Source: Cristatella mucedo (taxonomy: Eukaryota > Bryozoa > Phylactolaemata > Cristatellidae). From it: 64,000 bases of DNA. Of this stretch, positions 14,101 through 23,299 are shown piece after piece (position 1 is the stretch's first letter; each line of letters begins with the position of its first letter). The stretch spans positions 4,978,001-5,042,000 of the forward strand of contig WPIO01000012.1 in NCBI GenBank assembly GCA_009760855.2, given 5' to 3'. The notes beneath the pieces are model-generated. The model was given only the letters and a program-made list of their open reading frames with translations, was not told the DNA's origin and searched no databases. The translations under genes were made by a program, and so were the position numbers.

Positions 14101-17100
14101 GGTGGACCGAGCAGGCATTGCTGCCACCATAGAAGCCCAAAAGTGCTACGCTCGAGTGGCCTTGCTTGGCAACGAGTCTCAAAGCCTTGTCCACCGTCTG
14201 CTGCAGCTGCTGCTCGATAGCCTCAGCACTGCTGCACGGCTTCAGTGGACCAACGGCATGGATGAGCGCTTTGCAGGACAGACTGCCGGCGCCCGTGACT
14301 GCCGTCGTTCCGGGCGATGCACCTTTCGGCAACATGCTCCTGGACCGCTCAGCTTTGATGCTGGGTCCTCCTGTAGCAGTGTCAAATTCGTACGGCAGAT
14401 TGCATTAGGGACCACCTCCAGATCGTATGGCAGAAAGAGAACTAGGCATCAGCATACACGATGGGTGAGACAGAAAATGCAGCCCCTCTAGCAACAATGA
14501 CATGCATTCAGCAGCAGCAGAGTTGCTATGGCTTTGGAACAAGTACTGCGCCAAGCTCACTTGCATGCATCTGCACACTGAGGCTCAGGCACAGCGGCCA
14601 TGCACGCCAGTTGACAGGCCGGTATCTGCACAGTGAACTAGAAGCTCTTTGGGCAGAGCAGCAAGCAATGCCTAAAGCAGGCACATGCCAGCTGGCTTAC
14701 CGGCTCTTGCAACACTCTCGGCAGCAGTGCCCTCGGGCTGCAGGTGGGACCCGGCGGGGACCACAAGAGCGTGGCAAGCCAGCTTGGTTGCATCTGCATG
14801 GCATACGACGATCCACGTGCCATTCCACAAGCAGCACCAGCGATCGTCATCAGCACAGCCATAGTTCGGCCCCCTGTTGGCATAGCCACTACCGGCAGCA
14901 GCCTGCCTGCTACCAGATTGTTGATCATACAAAATTACTGTATCGGTGTCCTGCTCAATCCTGCTTAAGGCATATGCACCACTGGCACTGGTGAAGTAGG
15001 CCAGAGCACCAGGAATGAGCAAGTCACACTCACGCATCACTAGGCTATCTAGATGCATAAGCTCGACCAGTCTCGCCTTTGCCTTCGAAACATCTTCATC
15101 GCTGCCCTCGATAAGGATCACACCACCATTTGCACCCTTGCTGCCACCGCTGATGCAGCAGCCCGAGCGGCTGCTCGGCTCGAGCAGCGGGAATCGCACG
15201 CAGCGACCCTCTGCCACCGACTGCTGCTCTAGCAACCAGAGTACAGTAGTGCCACCACACTGCTTCAACCAGTGCGCTTGCAGCGGGTGCACGTCCAGCA
15301 TGAGCTCGGAGGGCAGCTGTAGAAAGAAATGCTGCAGCTCACGCTCGATGGTGGCAGCCGACGACTTCTGGCAGGCGAACAGCAGCTGCTGCTTGCCTCG
15401 TGCAGCCTCCGCCCGGTCGCCAAGCAAGAAGGCAGCCACGTGCCGGCGCTGCACTTGGCCAATGCAGGCCCACAGGGCATCCAGGCTGCCGGCCTGCCGC
15501 TCCCAGTTGTGAGGCAGAGTGAGAGCGCCCTGCACGAACTCATTGCGAATCACTGCTAGTGCCAGCTCAGCTGACATTGAGTCGAGGCCAAGTGTCGTCA
15601 GAGTGCACACGGGCGCTTCGTGAACGGTCCAGGTGGCCTTGCCGTCGAGCCCATGCTTGCTCAGCAGTTTTGCGATGTGGGCACGCATTGTAAGCCCGGT
15701 CGAGCCGGACGACAGCAAGCTAAACACCAGCCGATTGAGGCAAGTCCTGCGACCATGAATCTGACTCTCGCGAATGCAGCGCACAAACGATTCCACCTGA
15801 TCAATCGCGCCTGCTGAGCACCCGCCCGGTGGCACTGCTGGCACATCCACCAAAGTGGTGGGCCCATCAACATTGACCACGTCGACCGGTGTGGCTTCCA
15901 GGTCGCAAGCAGCCGGCAGCAGCACAGCCTCTTCCGACAGACCGCCTTTGACATTTGTGGGGCCTTCGGAGCCGCCTGTGACCGGCAGTTGTAGCTGTCC
16001 TGACCGTTTGCTGGCAGCAGCTAACAATGTGCAAGAGTCATCTATAAAAGCTATTAGGCCCACGTCTGCTGAGTATCAATGCATCAATGTCACAGGCAGT
16101 ATTAAACGATCAAATTCGAGCTAAGCGCAAAACACGAGGCTACAGCACGTTTTATACAGCATGCTAGACCTAGCAAGACCCACTAGGACTGGTCAGTGCT
16201 ACCAAACTTGATATAGTTCAATGTAAAAGCAAACGGCACAATCCAAAGTCCTGGAACTCACACCCAATTGAATTCAGATAAAGTCCATGACTCGACATTT
16301 AACATGAAGCTAAAAACACAGATGCTCCTCACAGCATTTGTTGAGGTCGTGGAATTTTTCCTGTGCGGGCTAATGCATGCTGATGCTAAGCATGTTGTCA
16401 CTAACCATATCGACATACTTCCTTTACAGCACATGCAAACAACCAAGGAAGATATTTAGTTCTCTCAGACCAATAGACATGCATTATTGTTATTATTATC
16501 GTCATTATTAAAGTAGCCTAAATCGGCTAAAATTACTATGCCAAGCAGCAGCTGCTGCTCGATTGTTGCCGGGAAGTGCACGACTTGCAGCGTGCAATAT
16601 GATACGTGAGGACGACTTAAACGATGGTATTACTGAATAAATCATGACAGTCTGTTCTCAAAACAAAACTGCCTCTGTGGTAGCTCTTCATAGCTACATT
16701 GGCTATGAAAGCAGTTGAATACGAGCTGCTGCCACCTTGACAACGATATTACTTTCCTTTACTGCTCTGCCTTACCTTGCTGCAAGCTGCCGCTCGTGCT
16801 GGGAAGTGAAGCAGTGCCTTCAGTAGCATTAAGGCTGCCGATTGCCTCGTCGAAGGTCCACTTGGGAGGCAGAGCAGTGGCGCCATGGTGGCTGTGGACA
16901 GGCTCTGCTTGGCGAGACGGCCCAGTCACCGGCGAATCCTGTTTACTTGCATTACTGCCTTGCTGCTCGTCCAGATCAGTGGCGGCATTTCCTGTGAGGC
17001 AGAAGCACAGCAAATTAAAAAATCAATGGTCCCTGTTGGTTGGGCATTAATGGTGTTCATATACAAAGATAGCATGTGACCGGAGCATAAGCAAGTTTGC

Positions 17101-18078
17101 TCGAGTGGGTGGCCCCAAAGGCACTTGGCTTACGAATAGCATGTCACTTCAGAGTCACGAAGTACAAAGGAATCGTTTTCGGTTTTGTTTCTTACCAAAG
17201 CAAAACTGGCGGCATGGAAGTGTGCCAAGTAAAATGACAAAGCTCTGTGCATGCCATAATGACAATGATGGAGCCTTAAGGATCAACAAAATACCATCAA
17301 TTACACACGTGGAGCCTAGATAGATAGGCTAGGTCAATGCATCTGATGCTGTCAAAAATTCGTGCAGCTCATCAGACCAAACCTTGCAGCCATCTTTTAT
17401 ATGGCCATTTCAAAAGCAGGAATGACTCACACTAGATATATATATATAAAAGCTCATAATACATTACTTGAGGAGCAGACCCACGTTGTTATTTCAAAGC
17501 TTTACTTATCAACCATGTGGTTAAGGGCACCAAGCAGCTGCCTAACACTGCAGAGACCATTCCAACAAAGAAGTACATACATACCATATAGTACTGCAGT
17601 ATACTACCGTTAATATAGCACAGTCCATAAACGATATAACTTTGGGTTATTTAAGCGACAAAAATATCACACTGAGCATTCAAGAGACCTCACACACTTC
17701 GGCTAATTGGTCACTTGAGCTGCTTGCTCCTTCTTGAGTGCAATGCATACGCATTGAAGAAGTAATAAGGCAACCAGCTTAGTTATGACTGGCTAAAGTT
17801 TGACCTGTATTCAAAAGCCTACGGCTCGTTGCGCAGAATGAATACTAGATTAACGATACATGCAAACGAAACTGACTTTGGGACAAATGGATGTCTATGC
17901 ATTCAGGTGTAACACATAAAAACGTAGGAATGTGTAGCAAACACCACCAATAAAGCTTACTGCCAAGAATGGCACCAACTCAAACAGCACGAGATCCAAA
18001 GAAGATTCAAAGGAAATAAGGCGACCATCCTTTCATACAAGGGGCACCGACCGTGGAATTGCCTTTACCTGAGTCCAT
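972..18078 (-). CDS. PARP14-like: PARP14-like mono-ADP-ribosyltransferase, copy A (12 exons seen, last exon off window)
   Basis: Spliced model, 5' to 3' on minus: 18078-18069, 16991-16776, 16068-14701, 14370-13681, 13212-13124, 13011-12784, 8960-8745, 8601-8406, 6745-6582, 4631-4223, 2786-2644, 1149-972. All introns are GT-AG and phases chain without a break (1,1,1,1,0,0,0,1,0,1,0,1), giving 1302 codons before the missing terminal exon. Order of domains: Ser/Gln-rich N-terminus (1-75), KH-like repeats (about 76-485), macro 1 (about 488-665), Ala/Thr/Pro linker (to about 761), macro 2 (about 765-945), KH-like segment (1004-1059), WWE (about 1124-1195), PARP catalytic domain (from about 1200). 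This order matches vertebrate PARP14, which transfers single ADP-ribose units and is linked to interferon responses. It lacks the third macro domain of human PARP14. Family assignment is firm; the physiological role is inferred. Confidence 0.88.
1206..1667 (-). mobile_element. L2/CR1-like LINE, young 5'-truncated copy
   Basis: The 3' end is at 1206 with an ATT-repeat tail, and a flanking AAGCAT duplication lies at 1200-1205 and 1668-1673. The minus frame encodes the end of a reverse transcriptase ORF ([20 protein letters not shown]). It is very similar to the copy at 59192-60166, so the family was recently active. Copy B lacks it at the matching site near 43260. Confidence 0.85.
2083..2161. 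repeat. GA microsatellite
   Basis: About 39 GA units. Copy B has only GTGAGAGAGAAC at the matching site near 43655. Confidence 0.95.
2307..2488 (+). mobile_element. SPIN-like nonautonomous hAT transposon (MITE)
   Basis: 182 bp with inverted ends CCGTGGTTCTCAACC and GGTTGAGAACCGCTG, flanked by a perfect 8-bp duplication (CACTAGCA at 2299-2306 and 2489-2496), the hAT signature. The interior (TTCCTAATGC, TTCCTCATGTTGTGG, GGCGACCCATGAGAAGGTCG) matches my memory of the SPIN/Charlie-type element known for horizontal transfer between vertebrates and invertebrates. The paralogous site in copy B (near 43805, CAGTAGCT once) is empty. Confidence 0.85.
2644..2786 (-). CDS. PARP14-like: Copy A exon 11: start of PARP catalytic domain
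   Basis: 143 bp, phase 1 to 0, acceptor TTTTTCAG, donor GTCGAG|GTAAGT. LDPIINSTEYYDVLRQFSQS matches the opening of the PARP fold (L.P.S.EY..V...F..S). It runs on in phase to IVRIQNPTLW of exon 12. Confidence 0.88.
3494..3883. repeat. 195-bp tandem duplication containing a tRNA-like segment
   Basis: Units 3494-3688 and 3689-3883, near-identical. Each ends in a tRNA-like stretch (TCTAAGCTCAGGGGTAAAGC, CCAAGGTCATCGGATCTAGG), so the duplicated piece is probably an old tRNA-derived element. The matching intron of copy B holds this tRNA-like stretch once (near 48335). Confidence 0.75.
4223..4631 (-). CDS. PARP14-like: Copy A exon 10: KH-like module and WWE domain
   Basis: 409 bp, phase 0 to 1, acceptor GCTGCTGCAG, donor CTAG|GTGAGG. 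The first 65 residues form a KH-like strand-helix unit (GKVCLLVVCLDRDSATQAL). The WWE domain follows, with VWQHKYG, WINYCPALSRRLEAAY, and YFVDLAYMRDYRLSAQS. WWE domains bind iso-ADP-ribose or the terminal ADP-ribose of chains and assist the neighbouring catalytic domain. Identical length in copy B. Confidence 0.9.
5930..6055 (+). mobile_element. L2-like LINE tail
   Basis: AAAGCACCTAGAGAGAGGTT followed by TTCTCTGAGGGCGCTTTATC and an ATT-rich end: the conserved 3' terminus of the L2 family, in copy A intron 9. Confidence 0.7.
6582..6745 (-). CDS. PARP14-like: Copy A exon 9: KH-like segment before WWE
   Basis: 164 bp, phase 1 to 0, acceptor GAGTAG, donor AAGCAG|GTATTT. The pattern VTMTICGGSAAAAYQAVQAL followed by a helix and the strand PLVISEP resembles the KH-like module that precedes the WWE domain of PARP14. 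Same length and phases in copy B. Confidence 0.75.
8406..8601 (-). CDS. PARP14-like: Copy A exon 8: end of macro 2 and inter-domain linker
   Basis: 196 bp, phase 0 to 1, acceptor TTGCGCTCAG, donor TCAG|GTAAGAG. VYETSGNFLLSSW closes the macro fold; the rest (Ala/Thr/Asp/Ser-rich) is a flexible linker. Copy B carries 6 extra bases here (two codons), so the frame is kept, a sign of coding constraint. Confidence 0.78.
8745..8960 (-). CDS. PARP14-like: Copy A exon 7: macro domain 2, ADP-ribose loop 2
   Basis: 216 bp, phase 0 to 0, acceptor CTTGCAG, donor AAAAAG|GTGAGAG. It contains LGAVTVAMPPLGSGYGNFP, a well-kept second phosphate-binding loop, then the helix DLAATMLFQGIADF and the strand RRVIITVPTAAF. 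Unlike macro 1, this loop looks competent to bind ADP-ribose. Copy B has the same length and only conservative changes. Confidence 0.9.
9231..9380 (+). mobile_element. tRNA-derived SINE with LINE-like tail, private to copy A
   Basis: Starts with an A-box-like GTTAGTGGTTAAGGTGCTGG and a B-box-like GTCGCGGTCTC, then a tail GTAAAGCACCTGAATAGAGA ... GTGCTATATAAG resembling the L2 3' end. Copy B has the uninterrupted site near 52060. Confidence 0.65.
9875..10015 (+). mobile_element. Old L2-like tail, shared with copy B
   Basis: TCAAGTACCTAGAAAGATAT and AGCTCTCCTACGGTGCTA resemble the L2 3' terminus. The same remnant lies at 52735-52880, so it predates the gene duplication. Confidence 0.5.
10502..10666 (-). 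other. Candidate cassette exon in copy A intron 6 (frame-breaking)
   Basis: 165 bp between CTGCTTAG and AAG|GTGAGT. One frame is open and reads GPPVLFGHLYITCGG and ISLSTEITHCSVTAGYVNEV. The flanking exons 6 and 7 join perfectly in phase 0 without it, and inclusion in phase 0 meets a TGA. It could be a poison cassette, a decaying exon of a lost macro domain (ISL..EIT...VTAGYVN recalls the first macro strand), or chance. Confidence 0.35.
12165..12265 (-). mobile_element. tRNA-derived SINE fragment
   Basis: Reverse complement shows GGTGCTTGCTCTTAACGACT, GTGGGTTCAAATTTGG (B box) and GGCGATCTTGTAAGGC. It lies in a 580-bp block of copy A (about 11825-12408) that has no counterpart in copy B. Confidence 0.6.
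12784..13011 (-). CDS. PARP14-like: Copy A exon 6: macro domain 2, central part
   Basis: 228 bp, phase 0 to 0, acceptor CTGCTGCAG, donor CAG|GTAAGTT. The translation gives ADVYVLATNRS (position of the VNAAN loop, retaining one Asn) and later GQTIAVGVPAQCNLRCANIV, aligning with the macro segment G..VVT..G.L.CK.VIHA. It joins exon 7 in phase to complete the domain. Length is identical in copy B. Confidence 0.8.
13124..13212 (-). CDS. PARP14-like: Copy A exon 5: first strand of macro domain 2
   Basis: 89 bp, phase 1 to 0, acceptor AATTTAG, donor CAGGAG|GTAATC. It encodes a Ser-rich lead-in and the first macro strand (NVTLSVHVRCINLHDQE), read on into ADVYVLATN of exon 6, which matches the usual GDIT...DAIVN opening. 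Copy B has an exon of identical length and phase. Confidence 0.78.
13681..14370 (-). CDS. PARP14-like: Copy A exon 4: macro domain 1 body and repeat-derived linker
   Basis: 690 bp, phase 1 to 1, acceptor GCTACAG, donor CAG|GTAGAG. It begins GGPSIKAERS and has the macro hallmark VTGAGSLSCKALIHAVGP, followed by a helix and the strand SVALLGFYGG. The second ADP-ribose loop (usually LGTG) reads FYGGSNA, and the first lacks the Asn motif, so this domain is probably a weak binder or structural. The last 70 residues (VEAAGAPTVSAGTLTATAAAPTA region) are Ala/Thr/Pro-rich and come from a few degenerate units of the repeat that is hugely expanded in copy B. Confidence 0.85.
14701..16068 (-). CDS. PARP14-like: Copy A exon 3: KH-like repeats and start of macro domain 1
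   Basis: 1368 bp, phase 1 to 1, one uninterrupted frame. The last third has the PARP14-type repeat pattern: a beta strand ending in a GGVILIEGSDED-like turn, a helix with VSKAKARLVEL, then a PGALAYFTSASGAYALSRIE module. This is how the vestigial KH repeats of PARP14 look. The last 45 residues open macro domain 1 (GTWIVVCHADATKL, then ALVVPAG where active macro domains have VNAAN). The acceptor is a NAGNAG (CAGCAG), so the first codon can be included or skipped (right border 16068 or 16065). Donor GCCG|GTAAGC. Copy B has the same exon at 62805-64000. Confidence 0.85.
16300..16515 (+). mobile_element. L2-like LINE 3' end in copy A intron 2
   Basis: Ends of the L2 ORF (AAAACACAGATGCTCCTCAC), a GCATGCTGATGC stretch and the terminal AGTTCTCTCAG...ATTATTGTTATTATTA tail, on plus. 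Confidence 0.65.
16776..16991 (-). CDS. PARP14-like: Copy A exon 2: low-complexity N-terminal segment
   Basis: 216 bp, phase 1 to phase 1, acceptor CTCACAG, donor CAAG|GTAAGG. It encodes 72 residues rich in Ser, Gln, Ala, Glu and Asp, with no recognisable fold and no signal peptide. It is probably a disordered N-terminal tail before the KH-like repeats. The matching exon of copy B would lie off the right edge. Confidence 0.7.
18069..18078 (-). CDS. PARP14-like: Copy A exon 1: start codon exon (MDS)
   Basis: Only 10 coding bases: ATG GAC TCA G, then the donor GTAAAG. The ATG sits in a good initiation context (ACCATGG), with an in-frame TGA two codons upstream, so translation cannot start earlier in this frame. 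The phase 1 donor joins exon 2 (phase 1) as M-D-S-G-N-A-A. The 5' UTR continues to higher coordinates; a possible acceptor (TGTTCAG) near 18155 suggests a further noncoding exon. An alternative is a start at 17013 inside the next intron, but that would ignore a good acceptor. Confidence 0.55.
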
Positions 18079-20249
18079 GGTTCAGGCGCAGCTCGAGACC
18101 GTCTGATGCAGGACTGCTCAGAGTTGTCAGCTGGAGTTGGCACAAGCTGAACAATGTTCCAGCAGTAAAAATTACAGTCAAGAGTGATTGACTTTATGCC
18201 TGCCTTAAGAAATGAGACAAGAGCAGCACAATTTACGTCTGACAGCCCGGCACATCAAATCCAGTGTGAACAGAGCAGCCCAAAGTGAATGCCACAAAAC
18301 ATGCTCCTTCGTTTCCAAAGGTAGAATGTATGCCATACAAAACAGGTACTTGCAATAGCTATCGAGTCTTGACATAGCAGTTTGCATCATACAGGAATAG
18401 ACTCGGCATCTTGAAAAGGTTAACCCATAAACCCTATGTACGATTGTAAATCTCACAATATACAACTCTTTATAAGAAATCGTGTAAAACATGGAGACGT
18501 TTTACATTCAACGAGGAACCACACGAGAATCGATGAGCGGATTTGAGACATTTAAGAGCTAAAGCGGAATGCACTGCCGGCAATGATGATGACTGAGATC
18601 CATGCACACAATGGCTTACCTTGCTAAATGATACTTTCTGGTCTCTTAAAAGCAAATTTTTGAATCAACGAATCTGAAGAGAATCTGATTAACGATTGCA
18701 ACGCAGCGACTATGGTGGCGATACGATATACATGCAACTGCAATACATATGGCGGAAAGCCCGCGAAATCGGCACTGCACCAGTAGCAAATGGATGACCT
18801 CTAACCTTTGCCAATCCAGCGCACACCTGCGGTGCGGAATAATCTCTTACCAGCAGGATATTGACATAGCATAACTGCAATGCAAGCATACACTCCATAA
18901 TATAAAGTCAAATAGAAATATCAGTGACAGTTCTAGGGTCAGCATAGTTATCAGCAACACTAGAAGATCTTGGTAGCGCACATCGTCGACAGCGTTAGGC
19001 ACACCACTTTGCTAGTGCGCCCTACAAACAAGTTCCTCTAAATCTGGGCACTAAACCTGTCCACTAGTGCTGCACACGTTCACTTTCAAAAACCACCAAT
19101 TTCGCAGCCTGGCTTTGCACCCAGTCGATGCTGTAAGTGTCCTTGGACCTCCAATAGCCGTGTGACACTTTCATGAGCTGATACAGGTGCGCACCTGAAG
19201 CACTAAGTAATCCAAAATCCCAAATACTGGCATAACCTCACTTCATCACAAGTATGCGCAAAATAAAATGTAATTAAATATAAATTTTGAGTTATTTCCT
19301 TGTGGCCAACATGGTCGTCTGCATGGCTAGTAAATGCAATTTCGGGCCGGTAATTGCTATAGCGTAGTTCTTCCGCCAGCCGATATTGTATCTGCCCGAG
19401 AGGCCACTCCATGCACCTATCGACCTATCCTTGCCACAAATTTCACGTACTGCTTGTGCTTTAGCCAGTATGCAAGCCATACACTTTAATCTCTCCTATC
19501 GTCGCATGCTCCGGAGCTTCATAACCAACTGCTAGTACACTGTCATATGCAGGCTCGCCTTGCATGTCGCTTGCATAAATACAGCCTCCTCATCTACCAT
19601 GCCTATGTGGGGGGCACCGCTACTCATCATTTATCTTGGTTTTGGCACCACTGCTGCAATCGAGCCGTCGCTATTGCAATATCGTACATGGCTGCCGCAG
19701 TAAGGCATATCACGTTGCCGATTCAAATACACCCTGAAAATAAGTCCATTTGATTTTGCTATTTGTCACTTCTCCACTTTGCAAACCCTCACACCAAAGA
19801 CAACACAACCTGGCTCTGTACTCACTCGTTGCTAATAGCTTACTCTGGAACAGAATTAATCAACTGACACATTTCCGACAGCGGTGGTACATTAATCTGC
19901 CAAGCCAGGGAAATAATCTCATCCTGTTACAAACAAACAATATAATAATAAAAATATTCGTAACAGCGCTACGGCAAGCCTGGTCGCGATGAGCCCAGCT
20001 GGCGATACACATTGATTAGTTTAGTAAAGGAAGCCACTGTATTGATGTTTAGCTCTGAAAAAAGTTACTGAAACGACAACTTTTAGAGAGTGTAAGCTTG
20101 CTATTGCACATAATAAGCAGGTTCGAGCCGGAATAAACGAATAGCAGAAGCAGGACTTAGACACTACGCTACCACTGGCGACTAAGGCATTCAAATACCT
20201 TGCATGGGGCTTTAGACTACGCCCAAGTTTATATTGCAAATTCCAACCC
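18079..20249. other. Upstream region of copy A
   Basis: 5' UTR and promoter of copy A should lie here. I see no TATA box placed convincingly, no other gene and no clear repeat. Reading frames are short and unrecognised. Confidence 0.4.
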
Positions 20250-20425
20250 AGTGGGTCCCAGGATCTTGGCCTAGGGGTAAGGTGCTCGTTCTTCACATCC
20301 CAGTTCGTGGGTTCGAGTCCTAAAGTGGGCGATATTTTATTGACCAATGCAAGTAGTGGTGATACCCGTGAAGACTCTTCTGTCGCTATATAGATGACTA
20401 TGCTAAAACAGCTAATCGATATCAT
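20250..20425 (+). mobile_element. tRNA-derived SINE
   Basis: A box TTGGCCTAGGGGTAAGGTGC near 20266 and a perfect B box GGTTCGAGTCC at 20310-20320, then the family body (AAGTAGTGGTGATACC) and tail (TCTGTCGCTATATAGATGA). Lacks a closed acceptor stem, so it is not a tRNA gene. Confidence 0.8.
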
Positions 20426-21484
20426 CTGGTAAGGTGAAGATGGCTTTCGCACAGTTGCATGATACAATCGACAGTAGCAGCTCGACTCGTGGCAAGGGCA
20501 GCTCAAGCCATGAGTCATTTCTACTCAGTGGGTTGCAAAAGGGCTGCTGTTTTTAGGCTTGCTAAACAATAATTATTTCAAGCAAGGTGAAAGCAAGCAA
20601 ATCTCTACAAGAAAGATTTCATAACTGAGTCCATTAGACATGGAGGTGGACTGCAGCCAAGTTGGTTTTCCCAAAGCAGCCGTGAAGAAGCTTTGCTCTA
20701 GTGCTAAGGACCCCTTCACACGATGCAGTGGCTTCTCCATACTTCTGGACCAGATAATGAGATACACTGCAGTAAATTTTTATACTTGCGTGCAAAACAA
20801 GCACTGCAGCATTGGTTCTGTGCAGAACGACCTGTGCAGGTGAACGGTGCAGCACACCAACCGTCCAAGTGAGCCAGAGTTGCAGCTAAGAAGCACAAGA
20901 GGTGGCTGAGGAGGGTACTTTCCACCGTCAGTTTCTTCTCAGTCAGCTCCTGTATTCGGTGTCTATATGACCACGACTTGAGGTGGTGTTATCTGGGAAG
21001 GAAAATTGCCGAAGCTGAGCATTGTCCAAGCCATACCAAACAAGACCAATCATGCCGACAAGGACTCTCAGCTTTCACAATTTCTTCGAAAAAAGAGGTG
21101 ATGATATTACTCAGGCATCCTTGTTATGGCAATAGATTCTGCTCTGCAAGACAAGCATAGGAACCGGCTCCTGAGGCACCAAGTAATAGTGAATATCACC
21201 CGAAAGTTTCACGTGATCAGTAAGCTGCAGATGAAACTGCCAAACTTCACCGGTGCTTGCTGGGCACATGGCTGCATTGAGCATAGGCAGCCACAGAAAA
21301 TCCAGGATTCACAAACTACTATAGACGAACTTCTCACAAATGTGGATAGGAGCAATACCACACAGGCCCACGAAAGAATAGACCGTGCAAACCTAACTTT
21401 AACATATCCAGCACCTACATACCCACATCCTCCCACCTCCCATCCCTGACCCACCCTGCCACTGCAAATCCTCTGGGCCTCTGC

Positions 21485-21640
21485 ATAGCTTCCCAGTCAG
21501 TCTACAGGGAAAGGTGATCACACTTTACCACCCAGGCCTTGGGTTCTATGCCTTCAGCCGACAGTCATTTATTGCCCACTGTGAGCTGGGTTTTAGCCTC
21601 TTCTGTAGCTATATAAATGAGGCTTTGATCGGCTAATCTC
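21485..21640 (+). mobile_element. tRNA-derived SINE, diverged
   Basis: GGGTTCTATGCC (decayed B box), TTTATTGCCCACTGTGAGC, and the tail CTTCTGTAGCTATATAAATG of the SINE family. Confidence 0.6.
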
Positions 21641-22254
21641 AATTTACTATTTGTAGCTATACTAGCAGCAGAACTAGGCCGCCTGCCAGCAACAACATGG
21701 CTGTCACCAGGTGCTAATGGATTATTGTGTCAGCAGATGGCAGATGATTATGTTATGTCAGCAGAATCACCGGAGCTCCTGGTCGTCTACAGAGATTACT
21801 CACAGAGCCATGAACGATTGCAAACGACTGGCATCCGGTACGAGTACTGCAAGCCTACTCACGTACACCACTTCATTTTCTTGCACTTTCACCTCACTTC
21901 TTAAATCTCATTTCAGACGGGACTGCACTCTGTTTCGGCCAAGAGCAGGGCATCAGTCGACACATTCGGTTCTGCACCTCCACAAAACTGAAAGTATCAG
22001 CTTCGATCGATAAAAGAATTCGTCCGATGGCCCTCCAGCAATGGGATGTCTAATCAAAACAGGTTCGAGGTATGGACTATATGCCCAATGCCTAATCACT
22101 GCCACCCAAAAAGTCAGTACAAGTGGACAACTAGCACTGTAGACCCCATAATCACGGTTCTCATGAATGGTACGTAAAAAGAAAAGCTACAACCCAACTT
22201 GTTCCTAGCAGCATTTCCTTGTTTTGATGCGTTGCCCTTAATGAGCTTCTGCAT

Positions 22255-23290
22255 GCTGACATTACTAGTAATACAATTGATATAACACCCTCAAAGAACT
22301 CAATCTCTTTCTAGGCACTTTACATTTGCTGCAAAGGAAGCACGATCGACTGGTTCGTGGGAGCATACTCAATACACAACCATATTAACATGGTTAGAGG
22401 TGACTACACATGATCAGCATGGAAGTATGGTTAGTGGCAGCATGAACAGTGTCAACATGCATGAGCACATAAAGGACTAATCACACTGACTCACTAAATG
22501 CTGTGATAAATATATGCATGTTTAGCTTTTTTTAAATGAGGACAAGTCTGGCGAAGTCGTGACACAAATGATGAGTGAGTTCTAGACTTTGCGACCATAC
22601 GAACTTAAGGTAAGATCTCCAAAAAGTTTGAGATTTGTATGAGGTATGGGCAAAAAGTTAAATTCCAAAAAGCGGGCTCTGCGATGCATAGCCTGGTGGG
22701 GGAGTTGATCTGATAGTTAGGCTGGAGCCAAAGAATGAAGGGACCAAAAATCAAGAGACCAAACTTTGAAGTCGATGCGTTGCTTGACTGGGAACCACTG
22801 CAAGTCGGCGCGAAGTGGTGTGATGTGGCAACTTCGATGCTCACGACAGACAAGCCTAACTGCAGAGTTTTGCACTAGCTGTAAGCAAATGAGTGCACAG
22901 GCCAGTAAACCAGCAGGCAGTGAGTTACATAAGACAAGACGTGATGTCACAAATGCATGGACCAATTTACATGTGATAATCCTTGTCTAAACAAGCCCAA
23001 ATTTTAGCAATGTTAAGTAGCTGAAAGTAGGCACACTTGGCTGTGGAACTCATGTAGTCGTTTAATGAAAGGTCACTTTAGAACATGATATCTACATTTC
23101 GTGCAGATTCAACAAGAGATATGCTGGCAGAGCCGATTTTGAGCGTTAGTCTTTTCAATTTCTCAATCATGCTTAGTTTTCCAATAACTAGTAAGTTGGT
23201 TGTATCATCGTTCAATTTAAAACGTTTGTTTCCATGTGCGGATGTTATCAATACATGCAGCAAGGACGTTGAGAGAATTCGACGTACTGG
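22255..23290 (-). mobile_element. L2/CR1-like LINE, older 5'-truncated copy
   Basis: Same family as 59192-60166, with the same 3' UTR start (TCTTTCTAGGCACTTTACAT) and reverse transcriptase C-terminal segments ([32 protein letters not shown]), broken by stops and indels. Confidence 0.8.
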
Positions 23291-23299
23291 AGAGCTAGA

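Noticed and set aside
20261-20335. tRNA gene
   Set aside because: A and B boxes are present, but no complete cloverleaf is formed and the sequence continues into a SINE body found at several other sites.
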